Source: Candidatus Stoquefichus sp. SB1 (GTDB lineage: Bacteria > Bacillota_I > Bacilli_A > Erysipelotrichales > Coprobacillaceae). Taken from it: a stretch of DNA of 64,000 bases. The notes under the pieces are model-generated. The model was given only the letters and a program-made list of their open reading frames with translations. It was not told the DNA's origin and searched no databases. The first letter of the stretch is position 1. Each line of letters starts with the position of its first letter. The translations under genes were made by a program, and so were the position numbers. This document shows positions 1-14,096 of the stretch, piece by piece. The stretch is taken from assembly GCF_001244545.1 (NCBI RefSeq), contig NZ_LN852695.1, forward strand, positions 1 to 64,000, read 5' to 3'.

Positions 1-11
1 CTCCCGGATTG

Positions 12-120
12 AACCGGCAGCCTGCTATTGTCGCACTTGCGCACTATCTTCGCCGCTGTGATGCTTAACTTCTGTGTTCGGTATGGGTACAGGTGTCTCC
101 ATCACCCTATCGCCACCGGA
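12..120 (-). rRNA. rrf: 5S ribosomal RNA
   Basis: The complement reads as a 5S rRNA with the conserved central part (ACCCATACCGAACACAGAAG). Its 5' end CCGGTGGC pairs with GCTGCCGG at the 3' end, which fixes the limits to within a few bases. It is the last gene of the rRNA operon, about 75 bases after the 23S gene. Confidence 0.93.
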
Positions 121-195
121 TCTCTTTCCTTCTCCTGAATGCACGAGCACTCAAAACTGAACAGCTCTCTAGCTTCTTTCTCCTTGAACCCTTCT

Positions 196-3110
<2,915 letters not shown>

Positions 3111-3339
3111 AAAGTGTTCAAGTTCTTTTTCTTGTTTTCTCTTTTGTTTATCTTAGTTTTTTGCAACTAGATGAATCGACCTTCAATCTCTTTCCTGATC
3201 TCGTTTCTTCTTCATCTATCTTCTTTTCTGTTGTAAAAAGTTTTTGCTAGTTTGCTATTCAGTTTTCAATGTTCCTGCCTTGAATGCACGCAACGCACAT
3301 TCAAAACTAAACAGATCTCCACGTCTTCTCTTCTCCCTA
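3111..3339 (-). other. 16S-23S internal transcribed spacer without tRNA
   Basis: About 230 bases between the 16S and 23S genes. No tRNA cloverleaf or TTCGANTC-type T-arm is seen, so this is a tRNA-less spacer. It holds half of each processing stem: CTGTTTAGTTTTGAATG after 16S can pair with the 16S leader, and CATTGAAAACTGAATAG before 23S can pair with the 23S trailer. Confidence 0.8.
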
Positions 3340-4865
<1,526 letters not shown>

Positions 4866-4978
4866 TATCTCCTAAACAATTTCTTGTTCTCTTGACTCTC
4901 TTTGTTTCTTCTTTCTCTTTTTGACGTGTTTCTGTTTAGTTTTCAATGTCCCTTGCCCTCTCTCTCGAGTGCTCATCT

Positions 4979-5007
4979 ATAATATCATCTCCTTTACCCT
5001 TTTGCAA
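4979..5007 (-). promoter_or_regulatory. rRNA operon promoter
   Basis: On the minus strand a -35 TTGCAA (5002-5007) and a -10 TATTAT (4979-4984) are separated by exactly 17 bases. About 70 bases of A-rich sequence lie upstream, as expected for an UP element. The leader of roughly 105 bases before 16S holds ATTGAAAACTAAACAG (about 4931-4946), which can pair with the sequence just after 16S to form the processing stem. Confidence 0.85.
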
Positions 5008-5103
5008 GTCTTTTTTTCATCTTTTTTTATTTTTTATTTTAACCTTTCTTTTCGATTTTTTTCGCAGTCGTTTTTTGTCTGTATTTATCAATAAAAAATG
5101 AAA

Positions 5104-5128
5104 AAGCTCATTCACTACGAATAAGCTT
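5104..5128 (-). terminator. Terminator of the importer operon
   Basis: Inverted repeat AAGCTCATTC / GAATAAGCTT with a 5-base loop, followed on the minus strand by a T-rich run. It overlaps the stop codon of the permease gene and lies just upstream of the rRNA UP element. Confidence 0.75.
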
Positions 5129-5824
5129 ATCCAACAAATAATCAATAAATAATATCATAATAACCAACCATATCGTCCATGAAAAGACACCGATCATATC
5201 AAATTGTATCCTTGCAAAATTAATTGCTCTCCCTACACCATATGGAAGTCCTGCCAATATTTCTGCCATTACAGCAACTTTTACCCCTAAGCTCAACGAG
5301 CTTTTTATCCCCGATAAAAAATTCGGCATAATAAGTGGTAAGTAGACATGAATCATTTTATCAAAAAATGGTGGATGATATAAAAGAATAACATCTTCTA
5401 AATCACTTCCAATATTTTCAAACCCTGAGATGAAATGATTATATAATAATGGAAAGACAACCAGAAACAAAACAACATATACTGTTTGTAAAGATGATGC
5501 CCACAATAACACCAATATAATAAACGATATATTAGGTACTGCTTGTAAAATAGATAAAACAGGCGAAACATATATCTCTATAATAGAGAAACGATAAGCC
5601 ACATATGCCAATCCAAATGCCATTATCACACTCACTAATACAACAATAATAACATGCGACAATGTCATAAGAAGCGTTTGATAAAAATCTGGCATCAATA
5701 ACATTTCAAACATTCTTTTTAAAGTGACTAAAGGATAAGGAATAATAATATCATTATGAATAGCAACTGCTAATAATTGCCAAATCAACAATAAATAAAT
5801 CGTTAAATGAATCTTATGTTTCAT
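5108..5824 (-). CDS. ABC transporter permease, NitT/TauT type
   Basis: A 238-residue, very hydrophobic protein with about six membrane segments, typical of the SsuC/TauC/ThiX permease family. The EAA coupling loop, read by the ATPase, lies about residues 150-180 (FFDKMIHVYLPLIMPNFLSG). It would carry a small molecule across the cytoplasmic membrane together with the adjacent lipoprotein. Its ATG overlaps the stop of that gene by one base (TAATG) and no good ribosome-binding site is present, so translation is probably coupled. No ATPase gene is in the window, so the importer must borrow one or have it elsewhere. The substrate cannot be told from sequence; aromatic or sulfonate compounds or thiamine precursors are typical for the family. 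Confidence 0.85.
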   Translation of the reverse strand: MKHKIHLTIYLLLIWQLLAVAIHNDIIIPYPLVTLKRMFEMLLMPDFYQTLLMTLSHVIIVVLVSVIMAFGLAYVAYRFSIIEIYVSPVLSILQAVPNISFIILVLLWASSLQTVYVVLFLVVFPLLYNHFISGFENIGSDLEDVILLYHPPFFDKMIHVYLPLIMPNFLSGIKSSLSLGVKVAVMAEILAGLPYGVGRAINFARIQFDMIGVFSWTIWLVIMILFIDYLLDKLIRSE

Positions 5825-6738
5825 TAGTTTGCTAACATATCATCACTATAATCAATTTGAAAAGCCTTTAAAATTGATTGCACATCTTCTTTTACTGAAC
5901 TTGCATCTTGATAATGGATATTTTGATTATTCCATGTTTTTGACGCAATTGCTGCACTTGGCACTCCAAATGTTTCAGCTCCGATTTTCTCAACCAGTTC
6001 TTCAATTTGATTATTTTCTTTAACAGCATCCGTATTTGTAAATGTATCAATTTGAGATAACAACTCTTTTACATCTGCTTTATTCTTAACAAACAAAGCT
6101 GCTTGTGGATAACCCGTTTGTTTTGATCCTGATTGTTTTTGATACAAATCCTGTAAAGATGCAACAATCTTTAATGTCTTTCCATTCTGTTTTGCTTTCG
6201 CAATTGTAGCCGTTGCTGCTGGTTCAGCCATGAGAGCATATTCACATTTACCTGCCAGCACTTGCGCCTGAACATCGCTAACCGCATTATAATAAGTTGT
6301 TTTTGCATTTTTCATGATATCATTTGAATCTTTTACAAGATTGAAAATCTTCCCAGGTACAGCTTGTTCTCCAAACGCTGCCAATTCATTATTATTAACT
6401 GCTTCGTTTTGAATCAAATAAAGATTTCCCCAAGTTAAAACACCAGCCAATTTATACTCCGTTTTTCCCTTTGCCAGCAATTGGCAGCCTAAATTAATAG
6501 GTGCAACAATAACATCATACTCACTATCACTTTTTATCAATTCGCTACTTAACAAATCACTGCCTTCAACAATACGAATCGAACCTTTTTTCATTACTTC
6601 TTCATAAACCCCCAAAAGAGACAAAGCCGGAGCCCCATTAGGGGTTAGTATTTTTACCTCTTCTGTTTTCTTTGATGATGTTGAACATCCTACCAAAAAC
6701 ATACTCATCATCACTATTATTGATAATATTTTCTTCAT
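5824..6738 (-). CDS. ABC transporter substrate-binding lipoprotein
   Basis: A 304-residue protein with a lipoprotein signal peptide (lipobox LVGC, about residues 14-17), then an NMT1/THI5- or SsuA-like periplasmic-binding fold. The start is the ATG at 6738. An in-frame ATG 15 bases upstream lies inside the ribosome-binding site GAGGAGG and is not used. It presents the ligand to the permease encoded directly downstream with one base of overlap. A TATAAT at 6764-6769 is a plausible -10 box. The family is clear; the ligand is not. Confidence 0.85.
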   Translation of the reverse strand: MKKILSIIVMMSMFLVGCSTSSKKTEEVKILTPNGAPALSLLGVYEEVMKKGSIRIVEGSDLLSSELIKSDSEYDVIVAPINLGCQLLAKGKTEYKLAGVLTWGNLYLIQNEAVNNNELAAFGEQAVPGKIFNLVKDSNDIMKNAKTTYYNAVSDVQAQVLAGKCEYALMAEPAATATIAKAKQNGKTLKIVASLQDLYQKQSGSKQTGYPQAALFVKNKADVKELLSQIDTFTNTDAVKENNQIEELVEKIGAETFGVPSAAIASKTWNNQNIHYQDASSVKEDVQSILKAFQIDYSDDMLAN

Positions 6739-6843
6739 AACTTTCCTCCTCATGCATGTTATTATTATAATCCATTTTGATTAACATTGCCACGAATATA
6801 CAAACTTTAAATAACATAGGAGATATTTTATCTATAATTGAAA

Positions 6844-6873
6844 AAACTTTACGATTTAAAAAACGTAAAGTTT
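6844..6873 (-). terminator. Terminator after the FAD-Rieske gene
   Basis: Ten-base inverted repeat AAACTTTACG / CGTAAAGTTT with a 10-base loop, followed on the minus strand by six Ts. It overlaps the stop codon of the oxidoreductase gene. Confidence 0.8.
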
Positions 6874-8236
6874 ATTGATTTTTCTTTTCTAATGGATAAA
6901 GACTTGGGCCTTCTAACAATTGTCCATAAGCATCATAAATAGATTGATGACACGGGCATCTCCAAGTTTGATCCTTTTTTTGAAATTCCACAATACATTT
7001 TAAATGCGGACAATAAGGAGACAAATAGTGTAATTGTCCTTTCTTATCCTTGTACACTGCAGTTAAATGTCCATTTATCCTTGTAACCATTCCATCTTGA
7101 CAATCCAAAACAGCAATTGATTTGTTTTGAAAACGATTTGTAATCATTCCCCGTTTTGATTCCTGCCACATTTTATACTGATATTTTTTTGAAAACGACA
7201 TTGAAAAATAATGACAAGAAAAGAGTTCTTCATAAGGATTGTCTCTTTCTAAAATTAAATCACAAATTAATTTTGCAGCTACCTGCGATAATGTCATGCC
7301 CCACTTTTGAAAACCATAAATAACAAATTCATTTGTATACTTATTCAAACGCCCTATATAAGGAATACCTCTTAATGGAATGCTATCTTGAGCATACCAA
7401 TCCTTAGAATCACGATGAATAACTAAGCTATCATTATGAGGCAAAGGTCGATAACTCTTTGTTTCATCCACACATAAATAACTCTCATTTCCCTTTTGCT
7501 CATCCACATAATCCACATATTCTTTTTCTTGAAACAATTTAAGAAAATAAAAACCTTTTTTTATAAACGGATATCTCGTCGCATGAATAAGATATCGACA
7601 TTGAATACGATGGTTATTAACATCCAACAAAAAAGAATCATCTTTTCTTTCAATTCGTGTCACTTCACTATGTTCATAAAAGGAGACACCCTTTTTTTCA
7701 CAAATTTGAATAAGACTATATAGATACTTAAGCGGATGAAAAATTGCTTGATGTTCTAGGCCAATTGAAGCGAGGTGTTTTTCATCTTTCACTGTTTTCA
7801 CACGTAATGAACGAAATATTTTATCCATATCATCAATAAGTGATACATACCCAGGATCATCTGTATAAATAAATGATGTATTTTCCTTAAAATCACATGC
7901 AATTTTTTCTTTCTGAATAATACTTTTTATTTCATTTAGAGCGTTTTGATTGGCTTGATAATATAAATAAGCCTGATGGATATCATAATGCTTTACAATA
8001 TCACGATATAAAGTATCATGCAAAGTCGTTATTTTGGCTGTTGTATGACCACTTGTATGACTTCCCATTTCATCCTTATCTAATACAATGACTTGAAATG
8101 GGCTATCTTTTAATTGATATGCCAAAGCAACACCACTTAATCCACCACCAATAATAACAATATCAGTTGATATATCTGTTTGAATTGTTTGACTTATTCT
8201 TTTTTTCGATGTTTTTTGCCAATATGACTGATTCAT
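6872..8236 (-). CDS. FAD-dependent oxidoreductase with C-terminal Rieske domain
   Basis: A 454-residue protein. The N-terminal dinucleotide-binding motif (IVIIGGGLSGVALAYQL, near residue 25) and a DAO/glycine-oxidase-like body bind FAD. The last 90 residues are a Rieske [2Fe-2S] domain with ligands in CPHLKC and CPCHQS. This architecture matches the YhfW-type family of Firmicutes (amine-oxidising flavoprotein plus Rieske), whose substrate is unknown. The start is taken as the ATG at 8236; an in-frame GTG at 8248 is possible, and neither has a strong ribosome-binding site. It lies about 45 bases after phoR on the same strand and has its own terminator, so it may be the last gene of the pho transcript. 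Confidence 0.85.
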   Translation of the reverse strand: MNQSYWQKTSKKRISQTIQTDISTDIVIIGGGLSGVALAYQLKDSPFQVIVLDKDEMGSHTSGHTTAKITTLHDTLYRDIVKHYDIHQAYLYYQANQNALNEIKSIIQKEKIACDFKENTSFIYTDDPGYVSLIDDMDKIFRSLRVKTVKDEKHLASIGLEHQAIFHPLKYLYSLIQICEKKGVSFYEHSEVTRIERKDDSFLLDVNNHRIQCRYLIHATRYPFIKKGFYFLKLFQEKEYVDYVDEQKGNESYLCVDETKSYRPLPHNDSLVIHRDSKDWYAQDSIPLRGIPYIGRLNKYTNEFVIYGFQKWGMTLSQVAAKLICDLILERDNPYEELFSCHYFSMSFSKKYQYKMWQESKRGMITNRFQNKSIAVLDCQDGMVTRINGHLTAVYKDKKGQLHYLSPYCPHLKCIVEFQKKDQTWRCPCHQSIYDAYGQLLEGPSLYPLEKKNQ

Positions 8237-8282
8237 GTTTATCACCACTTACATTCTTAACAGAAAAAGGAAGTTTTAAACT

Positions 8283-9968
8283 TTATTTGTTTAATACCTG
8301 TTGTGGTAAAATAATTTCTATCGTTGTACCATGTTCTAGCTCACTGCTTAAATGAATCGTCCCTTTATAATGAGAAACGATGTGCTTGACAATAGCCAAC
8401 CCTAGTCCAGTTCCTCCTCTTTGCTTACTTCTTCCTTTATCAACGCGATAAAATCTTTCAAAAACACGTGCTTGATCAGCCAAAGGAATACCAATTCCTG
8501 TATCTTTCACAACAATCTTCATCGCTTCATCTAATGGTTCAATAACCACCTCTACATATCCGTGATCCTTATTATATTTAATAGCATTTCCTATCAGATT
8601 ATTTAAAAGTGTATAAATTTGCTGATGATTTCCAATATAAGTCATATCTGCAAAATCAGTACAAACTGTAATATCATGCTTTGAAATTTCTACATCATAA
8701 CTTTCTAAAACTTCATCAACTACACTTTTCATTTTCATCGGCATCATTTCAACTTCAATATCCATATTTTCAATTCTTGATAACATCAATATATCATTAA
8801 TTAAAGTGGACATATTCGTTACCTCATTTTGAATCTTTTCAAGCATCATCTGTTTTTGATGTTCATCCACAACTAAACCTTGAGTTAATAAATCACTATA
8901 TCCTCGAATAGATGTCATTGGCGTTTTTAATTCATGTGAAACATTAGAGAAAAACTCACTACGCATCTTTTCCGCTTTTTTAGCAACTGTAATATCAACA
9001 AAAAGAAGTGTCGTCCCTAAATCAATTCTTGAAATATAACAAGCATAAATACTATGATTGATTTTGATTTGAATTTCTTGTTTAGGTACATTATTTTCTA
9101 AAGCATTTATGATATCAGGATAATAAAGATAATCCATAAATTGATCATATGGTTTCATATTTCCTAATATAGAAATAGCTTTTGCATTAATACTTAAAAC
9201 TTTATAATTTTCATCTAATAAAACAAAGCCCTCATTCATCTGTTTTAAAATTTCATCCATTTTAATACGTTCAAGTTTCACTTCACGCATAGATTTACGT
9301 AAACGATGAGAAAGATTATGAATTGTATCAACAATAATATTAAATTCTTGATAATCATACTGTTTTAAATCAAAACGAAAATCATCACTCATTTGATCTA
9401 AACTTTCACTAATTTCAATGATTGGTTTAGATATAGTAAAAGCAAGTTTTCTTGATAGAACATAAGCAATTCCAAAAGAAACAACCGCACTCATTGACAA
9501 AGCAGGAATCAATGCTGGAATATGATCAATTAATCCATTATAGGGTATTGACAAACGAACAATATAGTCCTGATGAGAAATAGCAGCATAAAGCATATTT
9601 TCATTCGTTGTTTCAGAACGCCTTTGGGCATAACCTTCCTTATATTTGATAGCTTCTTGAACTTCCTGTCTTGCCAAATGATTTTCTGAAATAGATTCTG
9701 AGACTGTATCAGCAACAACATTTCCTTGAATATCAATCACACTTATACGTGTTTGATCAGAATAAGCCAAAGGATTTAATTTTTCAATTTGTTCTTCTAA
9801 TGGTTTTTGATAATCTATAGCATAATCAATTAACTTTAATGAATACAACATATCTTGCTTTGTTGTTGCAAGAAGACTATTTGATATTAAGGTTGCTGAA
9901 ATAAAACAACTGCTCAACAATGCCACAATAACAATGACAATAAAATAATGGAGGATAGACTTAGTCAT
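8283..9968 (-). CDS. phoR: Phosphate-sensing histidine kinase PhoR
   Basis: A 561-residue sensor kinase. Order: membrane segment (residues 6-28), extracytoplasmic sensor, second membrane segment near 150-170, HAMP linker, PAS domain, dimerisation domain with phospho-acceptor His in FSNVSHELKTP, and a catalytic ATPase domain with N (NLIGNAIKYN), G1 (DTGIGIP), F (FERFYRVDKG) and G2 (GGTGLGLAIVKHI) boxes. The gene overlaps phoP by eight bases and has a good ribosome-binding site (AAAGGAGG). Assignment as PhoR, rather than another OmpR-type partner, rests on location directly after pstCAB-phoU-phoP and on the membrane-PAS layout. Confidence 0.9.
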   Translation of the reverse strand: MTKSILHYFIVIVIVALLSSCFISATLISNSLLATTKQDMLYSLKLIDYAIDYQKPLEEQIEKLNPLAYSDQTRISVIDIQGNVVADTVSESISENHLARQEVQEAIKYKEGYAQRRSETTNENMLYAAISHQDYIVRLSIPYNGLIDHIPALIPALSMSAVVSFGIAYVLSRKLAFTISKPIIEISESLDQMSDDFRFDLKQYDYQEFNIIVDTIHNLSHRLRKSMREVKLERIKMDEILKQMNEGFVLLDENYKVLSINAKAISILGNMKPYDQFMDYLYYPDIINALENNVPKQEIQIKINHSIYACYISRIDLGTTLLFVDITVAKKAEKMRSEFFSNVSHELKTPMTSIRGYSDLLTQGLVVDEHQKQMMLEKIQNEVTNMSTLINDILMLSRIENMDIEVEMMPMKMKSVVDEVLESYDVEISKHDITVCTDFADMTYIGNHQQIYTLLNNLIGNAIKYNKDHGYVEVVIEPLDEAMKIVVKDTGIGIPLADQARVFERFYRVDKGRSKQRGGTGLGLAIVKHIVSHYKGTIHLSSELEHGTTIEIILPQQVLNK

Positions 9969-10647
9969 ATTTATCCTCCTTTTCTATAAAGCGATATCCA
10001 ACTGAACGAATTGTTTTTATATATTTTTCACCATCGTCATTAAACTTTTTACGAAGTGAACGTATATGCACATCAAGTGCTCTTGATTCCCCAATAAAAT
10101 CATAACCCCAAATATTATTTAATAATTCATCTCTTTCAACAACACGTTCCTTATTTTCTATTAAATACAATAGCAACTGATACTCTTTATGTGTCAAATC
10201 AATAACCACATCATTTTGTTTAACTGTATGTGTTGATTTATCAATTGTTAATGTTGGTGTTTTCATAATCTTTGACTTAGGTTGAGCTCTTCTCAACAAT
10301 GTACGAACACGAGCACATAATTCAAGCACTCCAAATGGCTTTGTCATATAATCATCACTGCCACTATCTAATCCATGAATTTTATCGATTTCACTATCTT
10401 TTGCACTCAATATTAAAATTGGCATATAATGATTTGTTTCCCTGATTTTCTTAACTGCTGTTATACCATCCATTTGTGGCAACATCACATCAAAAATAGC
10501 CAAATCTGGTGTTTCATCATGGATTGCAACAATAGCATCAATGGCATTATCAAACAAAGTGACTTGATAGCCATTTGATTCTAATGACAATTTCACAATT
10601 TCCTGAATATTTTCATCATCCTCTATAACAAATATGCGCTCGTTCAT
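9961..10647 (-). CDS. phoP: Phosphate response regulator PhoP
   Basis: A 228-residue OmpR/PhoB-family regulator. The receiver domain has acidic residues near positions 9-11 and phospho-acceptor Asp53 (FDVMLPQMDG); the C-terminal winged helix contains the recognition region SLRKKF. It is the likely binder of the two 11-bp-period boxes upstream of pstS and pstC. The start is the ATG at 10647, six bases from AGGAGG; the in-frame ATG at 10653 abuts that site. The stop of phoU overlaps the ribosome-binding site and the 3' end overlaps phoR, a tightly packed operon. Confidence 0.92.
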   Translation of the reverse strand: MNERIFVIEDDENIQEIVKLSLESNGYQVTLFDNAIDAIVAIHDETPDLAIFDVMLPQMDGITAVKKIRETNHYMPILILSAKDSEIDKIHGLDSGSDDYMTKPFGVLELCARVRTLLRRAQPKSKIMKTPTLTIDKSTHTVKQNDVVIDLTHKEYQLLLYLIENKERVVERDELLNNIWGYDFIGESRALDVHIRSLRKKFNDDGEKYIKTIRSVGYRFIEKEDKYD

Positions 10648-10657
10648 TTCCATCCTC

Positions 10658-11317
10658 CTAAATCAGTCTTTGATCATTGACTGCCCCTGTTTGATTAAAT
10701 TCTAACCATTCACATATATTCACAGCATGATCCCCAACTCTTTCCAAATATTTGGCAATCATCAAAAAATCTATACAATAATCGATTCTTTCACTATTTT
10801 CTTTAAGAATGTCTGTGACTTCCTGTTTCACTTCTTGAAATAAAGCATCAATTTCATCATCCATTTTCATAACCATCTGAGCTGTTGATAAATCTTTTTT
10901 AATAAAAGCATCAATCGCTTCATGAACCATTAGTTTGGCTTTTTTAGCCATCATTGGAATATGTTCTACAGTTCGATAAGCATGTTCACCTTCAAAATTC
11001 AATAAAATCTCAGCTATATCTGCCGCCTGATCACCAATTCTCTCTAAATCAGTCACAATCTTTAATGCTGATGTAACATTTCTTAAATCACTAGCAATTG
11101 GTTGTTGTCTTAAAATCAGATTAAATGCTCTGGATTCAATTGATCTTTCCATATCATTAATTAAGCGATCATTATTCATAATCTCTTTTGCCAAAACTTT
11201 ATCCTGATGTTTAAAAGCATCAATCATATTTTCAATAGACACTTCAACCAAATGTCCCATCTTTGTTAAATCCACATTTAATTTACTTAGTTCTGAATCA
11301 AATAAAGTTCTCATCAT
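10658..11317 (-). CDS. phoU: Phosphate transport regulator PhoU
   Basis: A 219-residue, all-helical protein with the two PhoU repeats (each with an E-R-x-x-D-x-A metal-binding motif: LERIGDQAADI and LERVGDHAVNI). PhoU links the state of the Pst transporter to PhoR and shuts off Pho signalling in high phosphate. Length is normal. Ribosome-binding site GGAGG lies nine bases from the start. Position between pstB and phoP is the usual one. Confidence 0.95.
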   Translation of the reverse strand: MMRTLFDSELSKLNVDLTKMGHLVEVSIENMIDAFKHQDKVLAKEIMNNDRLINDMERSIESRAFNLILRQQPIASDLRNVTSALKIVTDLERIGDQAADIAEILLNFEGEHAYRTVEHIPMMAKKAKLMVHEAIDAFIKKDLSTAQMVMKMDDEIDALFQEVKQEVTDILKENSERIDYCIDFLMIAKYLERVGDHAVNICEWLEFNQTGAVNDQRLI

Positions 11318-11362
11318 CTTTCTATACCTCCATTATATTTGTTTTTACACCAAAACACAATA

Positions 11363-12118
11363 TTAACCAAAACGTCCAGTAATATAATCTTCGGTACGTT
11401 TATCTTGTGGTAATGAGAAAATATCCTTTGTTTTCCCATATTCAACCATTTCCCCAACGAGGAAGAAAGCTGTGTAATCGGCAATACGTGATGCTTGTTG
11501 CATATTGTGTGTTACAATCGCAATTGTGTATTTATTTTTTAATTCCATTAATAACTCTTCAATCTTTAATGTTGAAATTGGGTCTAATGCACTTGTTGGT
11601 TCATCTAATAAGATAACTTCTGGTTCTACCGCTAAACATCTAGCAATACATAAACGTTGTTGTTGCCCTCCTGATAACCCTAAAGCTGATGAATGCAAAC
11701 GGTCTGACACTTCTTCATATAATGCTGCTGCTTTTAAACTTTTTTCGACAATTTCATCTAATTGTTTTTTATTTTTAATGCCATGAATTCTTGGTCCATA
11801 AGCGACATTATCATAAATACTCATTGGAAATGGATTGGGCTGCTGAAAAACCATTCCTACTTTTTTTCTTAATACAGTTGTATCGACACGTGCATCATAA
11901 ATATTTTCATCATCCAAAGTCACTTCACCAGTAATCTTAACATTCTTAACATAATCATTCATTCTATTCAGTGTCTTTAAGAAAGTTGACTTCCCACATC
12001 CTGACGGTCCAATAAAAGCTGTTATCTTATTTTTTTCAATATTTAAATTCACATCTTTTAAAGCATGCTTCTCACCATAGAAAAGATTTAAATTCTTAGC
12101 TTCAATTTTTGTATTCAT
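11363..12118 (-). CDS. pstB: Phosphate ABC transporter ATP-binding protein PstB
   Basis: A 251-residue ABC ATPase that drives phosphate import through PstCA. It has Walker A (GPSGCGKST), signature [16 protein letters not shown], Walker B ([14 protein letters not shown]) and a switch His ([13 protein letters not shown]). The [16 protein letters not shown] segment after Walker A is characteristic of PstB. It starts four bases after pstA with AAGGTGG as ribosome-binding site. Confidence 0.96.
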   Translation of the reverse strand: MNTKIEAKNLNLFYGEKHALKDVNLNIEKNKITAFIGPSGCGKSTFLKTLNRMNDYVKNVKITGEVTLDDENIYDARVDTTVLRKKVGMVFQQPNPFPMSIYDNVAYGPRIHGIKNKKQLDEIVEKSLKAAALYEEVSDRLHSSALGLSGGQQQRLCIARCLAVEPEVILLDEPTSALDPISTLKIEELLMELKNKYTIAIVTHNMQQASRIADYTAFFLVGEMVEYGKTKDIFSLPQDKRTEDYITGRFG

Positions 12119-12121
12119 CTT

Positions 12122-12985
12122 TTAATCCACCTTATTTACATCAAATTTTTTAGAAATCCATTTTGCTGTCATATTCAATATCAACACAATAACAATTAAA
12201 ATCAATGCAATTACAAATGCTGATTCATAATTTGCTTTTGCCATTTCCAAATACAACTGAATTGTTAATGTTCCCCCACTAGAAAACAAATGAGAAAAAA
12301 CATTTGTTGGTAACTGACTAAAACTTCCAGCTGTAAACAATAATGCTGCTGATTCAGCAACAATTCTTCCCATCGCAAGAATAATTCCAGTTAAAATACC
12401 AGGTATTGCACTTGGTAATAAGACTGTACGAATCATATACCATTTTGTAGCCCCAATTCCTAACGCTGCTTCACGATAACTTTTAGGAACTGCCTGTAAA
12501 GCAATTTGAGTATTACGGGCAATAATTGGTAAAATCATAATTGCTAGTGTGAGAGCACCCGTTAGTATTGAATAACCTAATTTTAGAAAACCACCAAAGA
12601 ATAACATACCAAATAAGCCATAAATAATTGATGGTATTCCTGCTAAAACTTCAGTTGTAAATGAGACTAATTCAACAAATTTTTTATTTGTTGCATATTC
12701 ATTTAGATAAATTGCACCACCGATACTAATTGGACCAGCAATCAGTAATGTCACAACAATCATATAAATTGTATTGATAATATTAGGTAAAATACCTACC
12801 GTATTTTCCAGAACACTCGTTTTATTAATTAAATAATCAAATGAGAAATGAGGAATTCCCTGAAAACAGATATATCCAATAATAACCACTAATAATAATA
12901 CTGATAAAAAAGTGCACAGTTGAATAAGTATATAAAGAATGTTATCACTTAAACGACTCTTTTTATTATAAATACTATTCTCCAT
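12122..12985 (-). CDS. pstA: Phosphate ABC transporter permease PstA
   Basis: A 287-residue permease with about six membrane segments and the BPD coupling loop (YREAALGIGATKWYMIRTVLLP). It forms the phosphate channel with PstC. The start is the ATG at 12985, eight bases from AGGTGG; an in-frame GTG at 12997 is less likely. It overlaps the end of pstC by eleven bases. It precedes pstB in the normal order. Confidence 0.93.
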   Translation of the reverse strand: MENSIYNKKSRLSDNILYILIQLCTFLSVLLLVVIIGYICFQGIPHFSFDYLINKTSVLENTVGILPNIINTIYMIVVTLLIAGPISIGGAIYLNEYATNKKFVELVSFTTEVLAGIPSIIYGLFGMLFFGGFLKLGYSILTGALTLAIMILPIIARNTQIALQAVPKSYREAALGIGATKWYMIRTVLLPSAIPGILTGIILAMGRIVAESAALLFTAGSFSQLPTNVFSHLFSSGGTLTIQLYLEMAKANYESAFVIALILIVIVLILNMTAKWISKKFDVNKVD

Positions 12986-13910
12986 CTTGTTTTCCACCTT
13001 TCAGGACAAATGTTAAAATCAGGTTAATCCCAATAATAAATATAAAGAGGACGAGTCCAATTGTGAACAATACCTCACGATGTACTCCTGCTGCATATCC
13101 CATTTCAGAAACAATCCCTGTCGTTAAAAATCGGACTGAATTAAATGGTAATGGAAAATTTACAGAATTTCCTGCAACCAGCAAGATTGCCATCGCTTCA
13201 CCGATTGCACGACCAACACCTAAAACAATGGCTGACATAATTCCATTCTTAGCCGCTGGTAATACAACTTTAAAAATTGTTTGCATTTGACTTGCACCTA
13301 GGGCTAATGAACTTTTACGATAATCATCTGGAACACTTCTTAAAGATGTTTCTGTGATATTAATTAGCGTAGGTAAAATCATAATGGCTAAAACAAGAAT
13401 TGCTGAAATTAAGTTCGATCCACCTGTAAACTGATGTGTTGAAGATGATGCAAAGATAAATAATTCTAATTTATACATTAATGGTGTAATAATGAGAATA
13501 CCTATCAGTCCATAAACAACTGAAGGAATACCAGCCAAAAGTTCAACTGCTGATTTGACAATATTTCTCACTCTTGGATTAGCAATTTCAGAAAGATTCA
13601 CTGCTGTTAAAATACCAATTGGCACACCTATACAAATAGCCAGGAAAACACCGACTATAGATGTTAAGATAATATTAAGAATCCCATATTGAGGTATCTG
13701 GGCTGTTGGTGTCCAAACATTGCTAAATAATATTTCTGTTAATCCAACTTTAAATATAGCTGGAGTCCCTGATATAAACATATAGATTGTAATAGATGCC
13801 ACAGCAACAATTGAAACAATTGCACAAACTGTAAAAATATAACTTGCTATTTTTTCAACCATTGATTTTGTTTTTCTATTACTTAAGATAGATACAATCC
13901 CTTTTTCCAT
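12975..13910 (-). CDS. pstC: Phosphate ABC transporter permease PstC
   Basis: A 311-residue permease with six predicted membrane segments, a long loop after segment 1, and the BPD coupling loop (YRKSSLALGASQMQTIFKVVLP). It pairs with PstA in the phosphate channel. It has a clear ribosome-binding site (AAAGGAG) and its own upstream Pho box (13980-14018). It can therefore be the first gene of a pstCAB-phoU-phoPR transcript separate from pstS, from which it is divided by a surface-protein gene. Confidence 0.94.
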   Translation of the reverse strand: MEKGIVSILSNRKTKSMVEKIASYIFTVCAIVSIVAVASITIYMFISGTPAIFKVGLTEILFSNVWTPTAQIPQYGILNIILTSIVGVFLAICIGVPIGILTAVNLSEIANPRVRNIVKSAVELLAGIPSVVYGLIGILIITPLMYKLELFIFASSSTHQFTGGSNLISAILVLAIMILPTLINITETSLRSVPDDYRKSSLALGASQMQTIFKVVLPAAKNGIMSAIVLGVGRAIGEAMAILLVAGNSVNFPLPFNSVRFLTTGIVSEMGYAAGVHREVLFTIGLVLFIFIIGINLILTFVLKGGKQDGE

Positions 13911-13979
13911 AGTAAACTCCTTTTGAATGTTTCATTCCTTAAATTCTCTCTCAGTTTATATCTTTTCATTCCATCTAAA

Positions 13980-14018
13980 TATCAACATTTTGTATAAAGT
14001 ATGTTAAGATTACGTTAA
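13980..14018 (-). promoter_or_regulatory. Pho box upstream of pstC (four 11-bp repeats)
   Basis: On the minus strand hexamers TTAACG, TTAACA, TATACA and TTGATA lie exactly 11 bases apart (14013-14018, 14002-14007, 13991-13996, 13980-13985). TTHACA repeats with an 11-bp period are the known PhoP recognition pattern in Firmicutes. The array is nearly identical in order and spacing to the one before pstS (17408-17446). Confidence 0.82.
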
Positions 14019-14040
14019 AAATATACATAATACAAAAATT

Positions 14041-14091
14041 AAAAAGCTGAACAAATAACCTTTTAAAGAATTATTTCATTACAGCTTCTTT
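14041..14091 (-). terminator. Terminator of the BspA-like gene
   Basis: Long interrupted stem (GAAGCTG ... CAGCTTTTT on the minus strand) with an inner AAATAA/TTATTT pairing and a T-rich tail. It separates the surface-protein gene from the pstC promoter. Confidence 0.6.
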
Positions 14092-14096
14092 TTGTT

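Noticed and set aside
3111-3339. tRNA genes in the rRNA spacer
   Set aside because: No cloverleaf or conserved T-arm could be found on the minus strand.
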